Shown here piece by piece: positions 20,901 through 31,713 of a stretch of 64,000 bases of DNA; positions within the stretch are counted from its first letter, which is position 1; every line of letters starts with the position of its first letter. The notes beneath the pieces are model-generated. The model searched no databases and had not been told where the DNA came from. It saw only the letters and a list, made by a program, of their open reading frames with translations. Both the position numbers and the translations under genes were made by a program. Source of the stretch: Phymorhynchus buccinoides (taxonomy: Eukaryota > Mollusca > Gastropoda > Neogastropoda > Raphitomidae); assembly GCA_017654935.2 (NCBI GenBank), contig CM065699.1, positions 49,452,372 to 49,516,371 on the forward strand, in the 5' to 3' direction.

Positions 20901-23498
20901 TGGCCTATAATAAATAAATAAATTAATAATGCTTATATAGCGCATAATCTTGCAAAGCAACTCAATGCGCTTTTCGCTCACCATTTGTACAAACATTTCT
21001 AACAAACTGGTTCACGTATCCTATGACCGGGACCTCAGGAGGCACTGAAAAGGAGCATGGGTAAAGGTAAAGATGTGCCACCCCCCCTGCATTTCTCGGT
21101 TAATTCTCTTTTTCCGTTTTTGCCTTTCTTACCATACATAAAGCTGTATTTTAGGAACATTTTCAGCTAACCTTTTTGGAATACTAACCCTAACCCTACC
21201 CCCCACTATGTACTGCAGTACACCGCGATTTGTCACAGTTGTGGTTCGTTGCGTTTTTCCGTCTTATAGGGTGGGGGGTAGGGTTAGGTTTAGGGATAGG
21301 GTTAGTATTCCAAAAAGGTTATTAGCTAAAAATGTTCCTAAAATACAGCTTTATGTATGGTAAGAAAGGCAATAACGGAAAAATACAATTAACCGAGATA
21401 GGTAGGGGGGGTGGCACATCTTGACCTTTACCGGAGCATGTGTTGCCTGAGGAATCCTGCATCACAATGATCGTGGAGAGATTGGCCATTTCGGGTGAAA
21501 AGACGATTTTAGCTTGGACAGAAGAACTGTTATTGTTGTCTGATATAATACGAAAGGAGAAAACACTGATTGGTTAATAAGAGTGATGTAGTACCTTCCG
21601 GTGGATATATTCCTACGCATGGTTGTAGCCCACAGATTCATAACAAAATTATGGTATGGGCTCTCTTGAGATCTCCCTTCGGCCTGAATCCATAACCAAG
21701 GAGAAATATGCTATCGTCGGACACTAACATCCATCTAAAAATATAACAAAAATGTTTTTTAAATTCTATATTTTTTGATTTTATTTTAATACATGTCTGC
21801 TTCCTCTCCACCTTCCAGCCTGAAGTACAACAACACAAATCATAATAGTTCTGTATTGTTTTTGTCTTTACAATTAGACTAAAAAATTAAAAAAAAATTA
21901 AAAAAACCTGCAATGAAAATGGACGAGTACCGATGGCTGGAACAAACTTTTAAAATGCTCAGTGAACTCATACGAAACACCGATAATGGTAGACCACGTG
22001 ACAGGTAGGGCTAGGGGAAGTAACCCATAGCGAGTCACAAGGAGTGGTCCTCCCCTTAGTAGTTTCGTTTTTATGCTGTGGCATGTGTGGTTTCCAGTTG
22101 ATTGGTGTTTATGCAATTGCTTTGAGTGTTGGTGAGTATGGTTAGCATAGATTGTCCATTTTATGAGTAATAAAACTTTACATATTGTACTCGCCTTGGC
22201 ATGAGGCTGTGTCAGACCAGTTGACATCTAGAACACAGAGGCTACATCAAAATGTTATGTTCTGCATGGTAATGCAGGGATTGTCTTCAGCGAGGTGGCA
22301 AGCTCCTAGCATAACATCATCAGTCTAAAATCCTCTGAATGTGGCTGCCCATGTGGCGGGGTAATAAAAAAACGGTCACACACGTAATGTTCTCATCCCT
22401 AGCTGGTGCATTTGTACCATAGCGTTCAAGTGCTTCGGACAACAACATAATGTATGTCAGTCTGACTGTCAGATAGCAGAGGGGGCAGCTGCTATTCTGG
22501 TTGGCTGGACTAGAATTTGCTTATAAATAGTTGACATGTCTTGCACAGGGTACATCCCCACTCACTCACTCAGTCCAAAAGGATTTTGAGTCATAGAAGT
22601 TCCCCCGTGAGGATACCGGGGGGTCTTTTGTATAAACAGTTCCCCCACCTTCTGGAAGTTCTGTGCTTGTAACTTCCTCTAATCTGTCACTCTCTTTGAC
22701 TCTGCCTTTTCCCTTTGCTTACTGTCATCACTATCTTTCTGCCTTACCCGGTCCACTCTCCTGCCTTTTTTTCAAGAAACACTTTTCAAAAACATTTCCT
22801 CCTCCAGCCGAAGTCGGACATGCTGGGCCTAACTAGAAATGTTAGACGCATGACGCATCTGCGCTCATAATTGACAGGAAACTGTCTGAGTGATCAAAGA
22901 AGAAGAAGAGTCATAGAAAACAAATCACCCCAGTGCCCATGGATGTAGAATGCCGTGCTATGATCTTTTGCAAGTTTGCTTTTTTTTAAAGTGCAGGTGT
23001 TCGGGGAAGGTCCCCGAAGGCCAACTGATCCCTATCAGTATCACGTCAAAAACAGTACATTTTCAGGGACCCCCATTTGGGGGTCTATGAAGCACTAAAA
23101 TTCTAAAGGACCCTCTAAACGAATGTGCAGGGGGTCCCAGGGATGCACCAGAAAAAAATCTTTTTAGTGTTTGCAATGCCACTGGGACCCTCTATCCCGC
23201 CTCTAGGACCCTCTATACTGTAAGTGAAGGAGTCCCTGGGACCCCTTGTTTTGCGGGACGATTGGAGCCCTGAATTTTACAAATAAAAAGCAGAGACTGT
23301 TTCGTTTTTCGTTTGTTTGTGCTTTTCTTGTTGTGATTTTAAAAATAAAAAATTTTTAACATCTACTCCACTCACCTGTCGCGTTGTGAGATAGGACAGG
23401 GGTCGAAGTTGAACTGGAAGGACGAGATGCACATGCCGACAGACACACCTGGGGGAGAGGGCGGACCAAACTCCCCTCAGCTTAAAACACGCAGACAT
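17901..23498 (-). CDS. TMEM70: Transmembrane protein 70 homologue, mitochondrial
   Basis: Three exons on minus, 23498-23376, 20666-20409 and 18338-17901, join in phase 0 into 272 aa (human TMEM70: 260 aa, also three exons). Exon 1 starts ATG and gives an Arg/His-rich, acid-free N-terminus, a plausible mitochondrial presequence. Exon 2 has the KLVYDNNMNRLSFWGQV block and a first membrane hairpin strand. Exon 3 has a second hydrophobic stretch (LGAALYIFAYSLLLTGV), RRSIQRIYTDAD, and the C-terminal signature SPSDFALPRFYNVLMGYE, matching the LMGYD block of TMEM70. Known role: an inner-membrane factor assisting assembly of ATP synthase and complex I. The introns carry several MITEs and an inverted repeat pair around exon 2. 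Homology was judged by eye; TMEM186/TMEM223 are weaker alternatives. Confidence 0.75.
18380..18573 (+). mobile_element. hAT-like MITE (family A), copy 3
   Basis: CAGGGCTCCCAATCGTCCCG at the left and GTCCCCGGGAACCCTG at the right. It lies in TMEM70 intron 2, 42 bp upstream of the exon 3 acceptor on minus. Confidence 0.75.
18955..19275 (-). mobile_element. tRNA-derived SINE (family S2), copy 2
   Basis: On minus the head reads CCACTGTAGCTCAGTTGGTT (A box) and GAGTTCAAATCC (B box). The body shares ACCGAATAGTGGAATGGGCT with the other copies. A CATCCGAAGGACTTTTTCC unit is tandemly duplicated near 19080. Confidence 0.85.
19372..19680 (+). repeat. Dispersed repeat family D, copy 2
   Basis: CCGTGGGGATACCGGGGG at the left, the conserved GTGCTTGTAACTTC block, and CATGACGCATCTACGCTCAT near the end. 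In TMEM70 intron 2. Confidence 0.65.
19732..19981 (+). repeat. Inverted repeat arm 1 around TMEM70 exon 2
   Basis: About 250 bp pair in inverse orientation with 22196-22435. Shared blocks include CCAGCTAGGGATGAGAACAT, GACTGATGATGTTATGC and CTGACACAGCCTCATGCCAA. The arms bracket TMEM70 exon 2. Confidence 0.8.
21060..21432 (-). mobile_element. Foldback MITE (family F), copy 2, with 8-bp TSD
   Basis: Same element as 13667-14023 in reverse. The ends are GGTAAAGGTAAAGATGTGCC and the inverse. GGAGCATG flanks both sides exactly (21052-21059 and 21433-21440). The core holds TAACCCTAACCCTA and its inverse. It lies in TMEM70 intron 1. Confidence 0.9.
22196..22435 (-). repeat. Inverted repeat arm 2 around TMEM70 exon 2
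   Basis: Inverse copy of 19732-19981 with small differences; it begins TTGGCATGAGGCTGTGTCAG. Confidence 0.8.
22596..22911 (+). repeat. Dispersed repeat family D, copy 3
   Basis: CCCCCGTGAGGATACCGGGG at the left, then all conserved family blocks; it ends AAGAAGAAGAAG. Confidence 0.7.
23064..23272 (-). mobile_element. hAT-like MITE (family A), copy 4
   Basis: Reads CAGGGACCCCCATTTGGGGG at its left and GATTGGAGCCCTG at its right, i.e. the family in reverse. It lies about 100 bp downstream of the TMEM70 exon 1 donor. Confidence 0.75.
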
Positions 23499-23611
23499 CT
23501 CCCCTTGTTGTTGGAACCCCTGAATGTAAACAGATAGTATGAGATAATCCTTGATTAGAAAACAATACTAGGAAATAGAACAGCTTTGTGCACATAGGAC
23601 TGGGCATAATT

Positions 23612-24057
23612 AACCTTTACTGGATCATGCTTTTGACTACACGGACACGATGGCGGGGGTCTTCCACGACCCCCTACTCAGCAAAGAGCAAATTCCGAGG
23701 TGTTTATCCCTGTCCGGATGGCGGGGGTCTCCCACGACCCCTACTTGTCAAAGAGGCACCATGTGTTTATCCCTGTCCAGATGACGGGGGTCTCCCATGA
23801 CCCCTACTCAATGCACTGCAGTGCTCTTTAAAGTAGGGGTCGTGGGAGACCCCCGTCATCCGGACAGGTATATCAAAATTACACGTCCTATTACGTCATT
23901 TATATTTTATACACATTAAAATTTAACACACTTAAAGCCATTTACGTTTTTGACAAAGTCATGACATTTCATGAAGATTGCTTAAATAGTTTTAGAGATA
24001 TAACATGTTTTGTGTCTCAAGGGGTCGTGGGCGACCCCAGAAGTCCGGTAAAGGTTA
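23612..24057. mobile_element. Palindromic DNA element with AACCTTTAC...GTAAAGGTT ends
   Basis: Inverted ends AACCTTTACTGGA and TCCGGTAAAGGTT enclose several copies, in both orientations, of GGGGGTCTCCCACGACCCC and TTATCCCTGTCC. Non-coding; no exact target duplication seen. Confidence 0.6.
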
Positions 24058-24114
24058 AAACAAACACACAATGTTCAGCCAGCAACACACACAATCACAA
24101 TCAAATGACACATG

Positions 24115-24530
24115 CTTCTTCTTCTTCCTATTGGGGATGTTTATCCTGCCCCACGCCCAAAGTCTTCGTTTAGACTGCAATTGGTGCACAGGATGCATGC
24201 TATGTGAGTTTGTGTCATCCATTCCACAGGCATAACATGGCCTACTCCTACCGAATAGTGGAATGGGGTTTAACGTGTGTACAAGATCTTTGTGCATGCG
24301 TTGGCACACAGGACCTCGGATTAAAGTCTCATCCGAAGGACTTTTTCCACAACTGACGTCAGGTACCCATTTTACACTTGGGTGGAGTGAGGAAAATATG
24401 AGTAAAGTGCCTTTCCCAAGGACACACCACTGCGACCCGAGCTGGATTCGAACCCGCACACTCGCAAACCTGACGGATTATGAGCCAGCAACTCTAACCT
24501 AGTAGCCACTGAGCCACAGTGGCTCATGGC
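24115..24530 (-). mobile_element. tRNA-derived SINE (family S2), copy 3
   Basis: The head on minus (GCCACTGTGGCTCAGTGG) and a B-box-like GGGTTCGAATCC are followed by the shared body. The tail on plus starts CTTCTTCTTCCTATTGGGGA, close to 50910. Confidence 0.85.
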
Positions 24531-24539
24531 AGTTGAACT

Positions 24540-24827
24540 TGTGAGGTGGGGGGTCCGTTTCATTGCAGAAATCTCATGACATTTTGTTTTACAATTATTT
24601 TATATTTCGTAAGCTGTATGTAGAATGTCTATGTCTTGTAAACTTTAAACGCTTGCAAATGAGGAAGAAGAGTATCTTCGTTCTTGCAAAATTTGTCTAC
24701 TATAACTAGTCATGTATCTTGTAGGTCGATGGCAGTATGATTTTATTTGCAGTATTGTATCTAGACTTGATTGCGAAGGTGAATGTGGTCTTAGAAATTT
24801 AATATTGTAACTATTTTACTGTTGTAT
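24540..24827. other. Non-coding spacer
   Basis: AT-rich DNA without recognised features. Confidence 0.3.
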
Positions 24828-24945
24828 AATTGTGTGAGTGTGTGTATGTGTGCGTGCGTGCGTTTATGTGTGTGTGTGTGTGTGTGTGCATGCATGCGTG
24901 TGTGTGTATGTGCGCACGTGCGTGTGTGTGTGTGTGTCACTGTGT
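24828..24945. repeat. (GT)n microsatellite
   Basis: GT/GCGT dinucleotide tract followed by (AG) and, at 25020-25110, a LINE-type 3' tail (GAGCGCTATATAAATTCCC, then TTATTATTATT). Confidence 0.9.
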
Positions 24946-25119
24946 GTGAGAGAGAAGGAAAGAGAACGTTGCGTGCAATCATCATGTTTATTTTATTTTC
25001 TGGTGTTTCATTATTTGTTTGCCTTTAATGTTCTTGTTATCAATGTAAAGCGCACTGAGCTCATGTGAGAAAGAGCGCTATATAAATTCCCATTGTTATT
25101 ATTATTGCATGCACAGACT

Positions 25120-26100
25120 CTGAAACTGCCGCACAGTGCTGAGTTTAGTTGGAAACCCCCCAAATCGTAAGCATCATAATCATCAAATTGTTGATGGAGG
25201 ATGCTATATGCAAGAAGAAAAAAGAAGAAGAAGGTCTGTGACTAGTGTGAGTGCACACACTGACACAGTGACACACACGCACAGTGAAAGTGACAGTGTC
25301 TCTGCTTTCCTGTCTTTTAAACAAACAAATTAGTTATCTCAAGGTCATAAGTTTGCTATAGTGTTGACATACTAGCTTCATGAATATGCTCAAACTATGA
25401 CGGGCACTAATACCTTAGCCTCAGATCAGAAGCAAGTTTTAAAAGTCATTGGAGTCACGCTTCTGCTTGACAGACGGCCATAGTTGCAAAGGGATGCCAC
25501 TCCCATTTTAGTTAGGTTCCTTACAATGGTGGATATAGTCCACAATTCACAAAATCTCTAATACGCGTCAATTAAAAATTTAGTCCTCAATCGAAAATCA
25601 ATTCGATGTGTCCCCCGTCAGGGGCGGACCATATGATTCGTAAGGGGGGGGGGGTTGTGGGGAGTCAACGGAGCTGCAAGGTCCTGGGTTAAGGTGTGGG
25701 GGCCCAGGGGGTAAAGCCCCCAGTAAATTGCGCAATTTAGTGATTATTAAAGCACAAATTGAGCCATTTTCTTACTTTTTACCCTTGTATAAGGTACATG
25801 CTTGGGGCAAGGGGGGAGGGGGGTCCGGAAACCCTGGAACCCCCCTCCCCCTCAGATCCGCCCCTGTCCGTCTCTATGTGTCACCTTCATTGCGCCCCTG
25901 TCTCCATGTGTCCCTCTGGGTTAGGGTTAAAGACAGGATTTGTGTCTGGTTAGGGATAGAGATAGGGTCCCAGTTTAGGTTTAGGCATCTCTGGTTTAGG
26001 GTTCGGATTACAGTTAGGGCACGTTCCGCGCGGAAATACAAGTAAAAGAAAGAAGGAACAAAATATACGGATTAGGGGAAATACGGACATGTTCGCTTAT
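25120..26100. other. Non-coding spacer
   Basis: No gene is seen. It holds a small CACA/GTGA-rich patch (25250-25300), G-rich and C-rich runs (25645-25700, 25810-25870) and TTAGGG-like fragments at 25920-26010. Confidence 0.35.
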
Positions 26101-26110
26101 CAGTTTTTCC

Positions 26111-26460
26111 TCAAGTCTCTCCCCGTGGGGATACCGGAGGTGGGTGTCTTTCGTAGAAATGGTTCCCCCACCTTCTGGAGTTTCTGTGCTTGTAACCGTG
26201 ACTTCCTCTAATCTGCCACTCTCTGTCTACGTGATTCTGCGGCCTTTTCCCTTTGCTTTCTGTCATCTACTGTCTTTCGGGGCCATATTCTCCTGCCTTT
26301 TTTCAAAATCTTCCAAATATTTTTTCTCCTTTGAGCTCCTCCCAAATCGGAATGTGTCGGCTGTGCGCAGCGGGGAGAACAGTGAAAAATGAATACCGGA
26401 CACATACTAGTGACGTACTTTACCCATTACGGCCGAGGAACACAGAAGAAGAAGTGGTGT
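26111..26460 (+). repeat. Dispersed repeat family D, copy 4
   Basis: CTCCCCGTGGGGATACCGGA at the left, CCCCCACCTTCTGGAG and the CTCCCAAATCGGAATGTGTC block shared with 615-660 and 38680-38705. It ends GAAGAAGAAG. Confidence 0.65.
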
Positions 26461-26583
26461 AGTTGTAGGCAAGGGCTGTCTGGGGCACTCATGGGTGAAA
26501 AATAAAACATTCTCTCAATCCTGAAATCATGACACGTTCTCTTCCCAATCCTGAAGTGGTGACAACATTAAGCATCATCCCAT

Positions 26584-26585
<2 letters not shown>

Positions 26586-26653
<68 letters not shown>

Positions 26654-26748
26654 CACGGTGTGTGTGTGTGTGTATCACGGTGTGTGTGTGTGTGTGTCAC
26701 GGTGTGTGTGTGTGTGTGTGTATCACGGTGTGTGTGTGTGTGTATCAC

Positions 26749-26815
<67 letters not shown>

Positions 26816-26832
26816 CACGGTGTGTGTGTGTA
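26586..26832. repeat. (GT)n microsatellite with TATCACGG interruptions
   Basis: Long pure GT runs separated by ATCACGG about six times. Cys/Val polymer frames are artefacts. Confidence 0.95.
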
Positions 26833-26934
26833 CAAGATGGGTGTTACAATTGCATATCTATCATCTTGTTTCAATCTGCCATCGGTTTGGGTAGAAATGC
26901 AAGGGTGAAACCTGGACCAAATGAAAAGCAGGAA

Positions 26935-27103
26935 TTAAAGACCCACCCACGTCACGTGAGGAATTAAAGACCCACCCACGTCACGTGTCACATTCCCTCT
27001 TACGCTAGGAAGCTTTCTTAACAATTCTTACCAGTAACTATTATTTAAAGAGTGATCACACGTGAAAACCGTGATTTTGACACGTGACGTGGTGGTTCTT
27101 TAA
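26935..27103. mobile_element. TTAA-flanked MITE (family H), copy 1
   Basis: TTAAAGACCCACCCACGTCA at the left (a 24-bp unit duplicated in tandem there) and the inverse GACGTGGTGGTTCTTTAA at the right. The interior contains CACGTGTCA and TGACACGTG. A second copy lies at 41310-41443. TTAA borders suggest a piggyBac-type origin. Confidence 0.65.
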
Positions 27104-27295
27104 GGCCTGGGTTCTGACCTTGGTGGGGTCAAGGGCCGGGTAGAGTTGTTTGTGGGGGTCAGGGGATGAAGTCCTTGAATCTGAAGGAGACTGTATATTT
27201 GTACAGATGAAATCAGAGCATTTATAGAGACAGATTCCATTTTTTAAAACAATATTTTGTCTCATTCTAGTGCAATTATTCTTCAATAAAATATT

Positions 27296-27845
27296 GTAAA
27301 TTCAGGTTTTCCCGAAAAATAACAGTCAAAATCAGGATTCCTGCCATGTGGTTTCATCCCTGGAAATGTTTATAAGACCTTAATTGGTTCCGGATGACAA
27401 GATGGCCAATCTTCGAATTACTCAATTGATTGATTATCATTATCCCATTGTGGCGATACCATAGCCGATGAGGTTTATCCGAGGCGTGGTTACCGCTACA
27501 CATATCTATATTGATAAAAACTCGGGACTTTACTGGTGTTGCACTGCCTCCGGGCATTGCAGCCAGTATTGTTCCCACCATCTTTGTATTTACAAATGTC
27601 CCATATGTGTCTATGAACTCCACATTGGTGGAGGAATGCGCTATATAAACGATTCACTATTATTATTATTATTATGACCGAGAGGACGTAAAACACAATT
27701 TTTCTTCTCTCTTCGATGGCCAGTCTAATGTAAATTCAGGTTTTCCCGAAAAATAACAGTCAAAATCAGCGGGATTCCTGCCATGTGGTGTCATCACTGG
27801 AAATGTTTATAAGACCTTGGTTCCGGATGACAAGATGGCCAATCC
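27296..27845. repeat. About 118-bp direct repeats flanking a SINE-like insert
   Basis: GTAAATTCAGGTTTTCCCGA through GACAAGATGGCCAATC occurs at 27296-27415 and again at 27728-27843. The interval holds the S4 element and a LINE tail. Confidence 0.8.
27440..27727 (+). mobile_element. SINE-like element (family S4), copy 1, with LINE-tail insert
   Basis: It shares GATGAGGTTTATCCGAGGCG, CGGGACTTTACTGG and ACAAATGTCCCATATGTGTC with 53509-53725 and, in reverse, 57700-57897. A LINE-type tail (GCGCTATATAAACGATTC plus TTATTATT) interrupts it at about 27612-27675. Confidence 0.65.
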
Positions 27846-27884
27846 TGGGGAGGGGTGGGAAGAGTGGTAAATCTGGTTGCTTTT

Positions 27885-28040
27885 CTTCTCTACTCCATCT
27901 TCTGTCCCCACAACCACTCTTCCCACCACACCCCCTACCCTACTATGCTTTTCTTCTCCACTCCATCTTCTGTCTCCACAACCACTCTTCCCACCACACC
28001 CCCTACCCTACTATGCTTTTTGTTTCCACTCCATCTTCTG
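27885..28040. repeat. Tandem repeat, about 64-bp unit, 2.4 copies
   Basis: CTCCATCTTCTGTCCCCACA and CCACCACACCCCCTACCCTA recur twice in full and once in part. Confidence 0.85.
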
Positions 28041-28044
28041 AAAG

Positions 28045-29767
28045 TAATCACCTTAATTATTGCATGTCACAATTAGCTGTTTTCAACTCTACCTCTCAAC
28101 TTCACTTCACCCCAACTTCACCTGAGAACTCAGTTGGGATGGACTGGATGACGTTTTCATGAGCTTTACAGTATCACATCATATCCCTGGTCAGCTTACT
28201 TTCCATTATTGCTTTCCGCGTACAACTGTCACACGCTGTCATGGAACACACTTCGACCACCGAGCAGAGAGGGTCACCTTTTGAGAGAGATTTTTGCAGA
28301 GGACGATTTTCAACTCTACTCTCTATACCACAGTACGGCGGCTGTCTGAGCAGAAGAGAGGACATCATCACCATTCTTTGGACCCCTTCTGCCAGCACCG
28401 CCGCACGACAGATGATAGCTTTACCCAGCATGAGGACCCATTCCATGCGGCTGTCCAACGCTGGATCAACTTAAATTCGTTGAGCTTGCTCCGAATCCGG
28501 GACTTTGAGGAGGATTAGGACCACCTTCTTCTACTAGGACTGTCTTCCACCTCTGCCTCCACCAACGACGTCTTTTCCTGATCATTTCTTCACGTCGTTG
28601 GATTTGTCTTTCGTAAGCATAAATAGGGCACTAAGGTTTTGTTTTTTTCATTTGTTTTTTGCAGTTCGATGTCTTATTCGTCTGCATAGATGTTAGGGTT
28701 GTAGGACGTGCCACAAAAGTGGTATCCCTGGGAGGACTGCGCTGGCCACCCGAGCCCTTGCACAGCAGCTCTCCCAGGTAGTAGGGACTAGGATCCTAGC
28801 TAGCTAGCTTTTCACTGATTTTTACATTTACTCTTTCCTCACTATCTTTTTTTTCGACATTTATATGTCGTTCTTGCCGGTCTGTCTGAACCCCCCACTC
28901 GTAGGCTTTTTGCCGGTGGGTACGGTCTTCGTAGAATAGCTTCTGTAGGGTAGTTCCATCTTCTTTAGGTTGTTTTGTTTTTGCCAGCCTCCTAAATTGT
29001 TGGAGGAGCTTGTGTGCAAGCCTAACAACTAAAATAGCTCAGTGTAGGTCTTTATAAAAACATAGGAATCTAGGAACTTCTGTCTTTAAAACAATCGACC
29101 CTTCCTCCTCAAAAGAAAAAGAAATAATGTAAAGATGTAATAATATAAAGTATAAATTTGAGAAAAGAAAGTAAAAACTTGTTAAAGCAAAGTATAACCT
29201 TCAAACTAAGTTTAAAGAGATTAAGAAATAATAGTAGAAACAAACAGAAAAATTTCATAAAAAACACCTGTTTGACAAAATTTTTCATAACATTTAAAAT
29301 CTAAATTAATCTGGTAAAAGTCTAGGCAATATTGAGCCCTTGGGAGTTCTATTGGCTTAAAATATTATAAAACTAATAATTGGAATAGATATTTTTTCTA
29401 TATCAAAGTTAAAACTATAAGCTAGACTAATTACGGTGGTGGCCATTTGCTTACTCCCGGAGCTCTTATTAGTGTACCGGGAGTGGTTTTTGGTCATAAC
29501 CAGAACAGTGTTATGACACTAGTCAGTTAAAAACCTGTAGACATTTGATTGGTTCTCGCGGGGGACAAAACACTTTGATTGGTTCCCGCGGGAAACAAAA
29601 CAGGGAAAATGTAAAACGTTTTGTTTTATTTGATACGGCCACGGGGAGACCTTGGTTCCCTCTTGGTCTTTTTTGAAGGACGCTAGGCCTGTCTTATAAC
29701 GAATTTAATTTAGATTATAGAGTTAAGATATAGTTGTAATTTAACATTAAAAATTGTAGCAAGATTT
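28045..29767. other. Region 5' of the LINE, probable 5' UTR in part
   Basis: No gene is recognised. From about 28500 the sequence is Pol II-like unstructured DNA leading to LINE ORF1. Two TTGATTGGTTC(T/C)CGCGGG repeats lie at about 29547 and 29577. The true 5' boundary of the LINE was not determined. Confidence 0.35.
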
Positions 29768-31690
29768 ATGACCATGGCTAACCATGAAATACTGACCAAC
29801 TTTCTGGACACTAGCACAGAAGAAGAGTCAATTTTCACGGCAGAACCTGTGACAAAGACCACAAATGAAGTTTTAAATCAAACTTCAACAAGAAAATCAA
29901 AAAGAAAATCAAGGCATTCTGATGATGAACAAAGTAGCCCTGAGACGACAGGTCCAAAAGATAAAAAGAACAAAGAAGATTTGGGGTCAATGGAAGATAC
30001 AGAAACCGATAGCCCCTTGTCTCCCACTATCGAAATTGATACAAGCTCAATCCCGGTGATGACCTCTGAGGCTCCCCGGGATGACAAGAAACAGGGTTCA
30101 CCCAAGGCTCCCTCCTTGATAGAGGAGCCGATTTCGATCTGGGGCCCCAAAGACCGAATAGAAAACAATAAAGAAACAGATTTGGACTCTGAGTCAGACG
30201 AGGGTGGGGACTTCGTCGAAGTTCGTCAACAACGAAGACGCCCCCCCCCTCGTCAACAAAACACCATTCCACCCATTTTTCTGGAGTACCCAGTGATCCT
30301 GGAGGACCTGTGCACAGGCACGGCAACCTTCAGGGCACTGGGCCCCACAACAAATATGAAAATTTTCCGAAACAACGTGGGGGACATCCTTAGCCAGAGG
30401 CCACTAAATGGAAACAGATGGCTGATTGGCTGTAAGTCAGCCTCTCAGCAATACAAACTTTCAAAATTAACTTCAATCTCAGCTATAAACATCAAATGTA
30501 CCGTTCCTGAGGCCACCACTGAGGGGGTAATTAAGCCGATCCCCTTCGAAGAAGATCTCGAAGACCTCAAAACTTACATTCCAAATGCTAAATCTATTCA
30601 AAGATTAAATAACAGAGATGGCACAGAATCCCGTGCCATCAAAATCATCTTTACAAATCCAATACTGCCTGCATTGGTGAAGATCGATGCTCAGGAGTTC
30701 CCGGTGGCGCCATACGTGGCCCCGGTGCGACGATGCCGCAGGTGCGCCCGATATGGGCACGGTCCCAACCAATGCAGAGCGAAAGTGGAAATTTGCACCA
30801 GGTGCTCTGCCCCTGGACATTCAGCACAACTGTGCAATCAAAGTCATAAATGCGTAAACTGTGGCGGCGGACATTCTGCCGCCTATCAAGGATGCCCTCA
30901 GTATCAGCTGAGACTGAGGGCCAACAAAATTAGAGGAGAAGCTTTCTTGCCCTACAGTGAGGCCATCAGGAGGGCAAAAGATCACCTACAGTCAGAAAAA
31001 GAACTAAAAGAAAAACAACCAAAAATAAACACTCCTACAGTGGACCCTAGCTGGAGAGTTCAGCCGATCCCACTTGGGGGGTCGGCTGACTCATACGCCA
31101 GTAGGGTCAGAAACAATAAACCTACAACAAAGCCTAAAGATCAGCCTACTCCGGCTCCCCTAGACCATTCACATGTGGAGGTCATGGGGGAGGCGGAGGT
31201 GATCACCTCTTCACCTACAGCCCAGAAACGAAAAAAAAAGAAAAAAAGAAAAAGATCATACAGAAACACAGAACAAATGACCGAAGAAAAAGTTGAAGAA
31301 ATGATATCCAAACAACTGACAAAAATGACTGAAACAATAATGACGACCATAACTAAGCACATTGACAATACACTGACTAAACAAACTCACACAGCAACTT
31401 CTCAACTAGTAAATCTGAATATTCCTAAAGAGGAAAACAAATCCATAAAGGAATCATTCATAACCCGTATCTTACGAAGTCTGGCACAAGCCAGAACTAC
31501 GAATCAGCCAAAGAACTTAATTGAGGATTTATCCTCTTTAATCACAGACACTGATGACCTTCCCATAGATCCAAGAAATGCTGTAAATATGATGCAACTG
31601 GCAGAGATTGCCTGTGGTGCCTCTCCAGCACCACAGACAACAAGACTTAGATTGGGTTCGCAGAAAGCGAAACCCAAAGTCCTACCTTAA
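29768..31690 (+). CDS. LINE ORF1: gag-like nucleic-acid-binding protein
   Basis: An intact 640-codon frame. The N-terminal 160 residues are acidic and low-complexity. A central part (about residues 170-310) resembles the RNA-binding region of I/Jockey-type ORF1 proteins. Three CCHC zinc knuckles follow at about 322-378: CRRCARYGHGPNQC, CTRCSAPGHSAQLC and CVNCGGGHSAAYQGC. Then come a lysine-rich segment (KKKKKRKR) and a C-terminal helix-forming part. Such proteins coat the element RNA. It ends TAA 23 nt before the ORF2 open frame, in a different frame. Confidence 0.9.
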   Translation: MTMANHEILTNFLDTSTEEESIFTAEPVTKTTNEVLNQTSTRKSKRKSRHSDDEQSSPETTGPKDKKNKEDLGSMEDTETDSPLSPTIEIDTSSIPVMTSEAPRDDKKQGSPKAPSLIEEPISIWGPKDRIENNKETDLDSESDEGGDFVEVRQQRRRPPPRQQNTIPPIFLEYPVILEDLCTGTATFRALGPTTNMKIFRNNVGDILSQRPLNGNRWLIGCKSASQQYKLSKLTSISAINIKCTVPEATTEGVIKPIPFEEDLEDLKTYIPNAKSIQRLNNRDGTESRAIKIIFTNPILPALVKIDAQEFPVAPYVAPVRRCRRCARYGHGPNQCRAKVEICTRCSAPGHSAQLCNQSHKCVNCGGGHSAAYQGCPQYQLRLRANKIRGEAFLPYSEAIRRAKDHLQSEKELKEKQPKINTPTVDPSWRVQPIPLGGSADSYASRVRNNKPTTKPKDQPTPAPLDHSHVEVMGEAEVITSSPTAQKRKKKKKRKRSYRNTEQMTEEKVEEMISKQLTKMTETIMTTITKHIDNTLTKQTHTATSQLVNLNIPKEENKSIKESFITRILRSLAQARTTNQPKNLIEDLSSLITDTDDLPIDPRNAVNMMQLAEIACGASPAPQTTRLRLGSQKAKPKVLP

Positions 31691-31713
31691 TCTTTATATC
31701 TGACTAGTCTTAA

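Noticed and set aside
21181..21320. Interstitial telomere
   Set aside because: The TAACCC/TTAGGG motifs are short and belong to the core of the foldback MITE, present in both copies.
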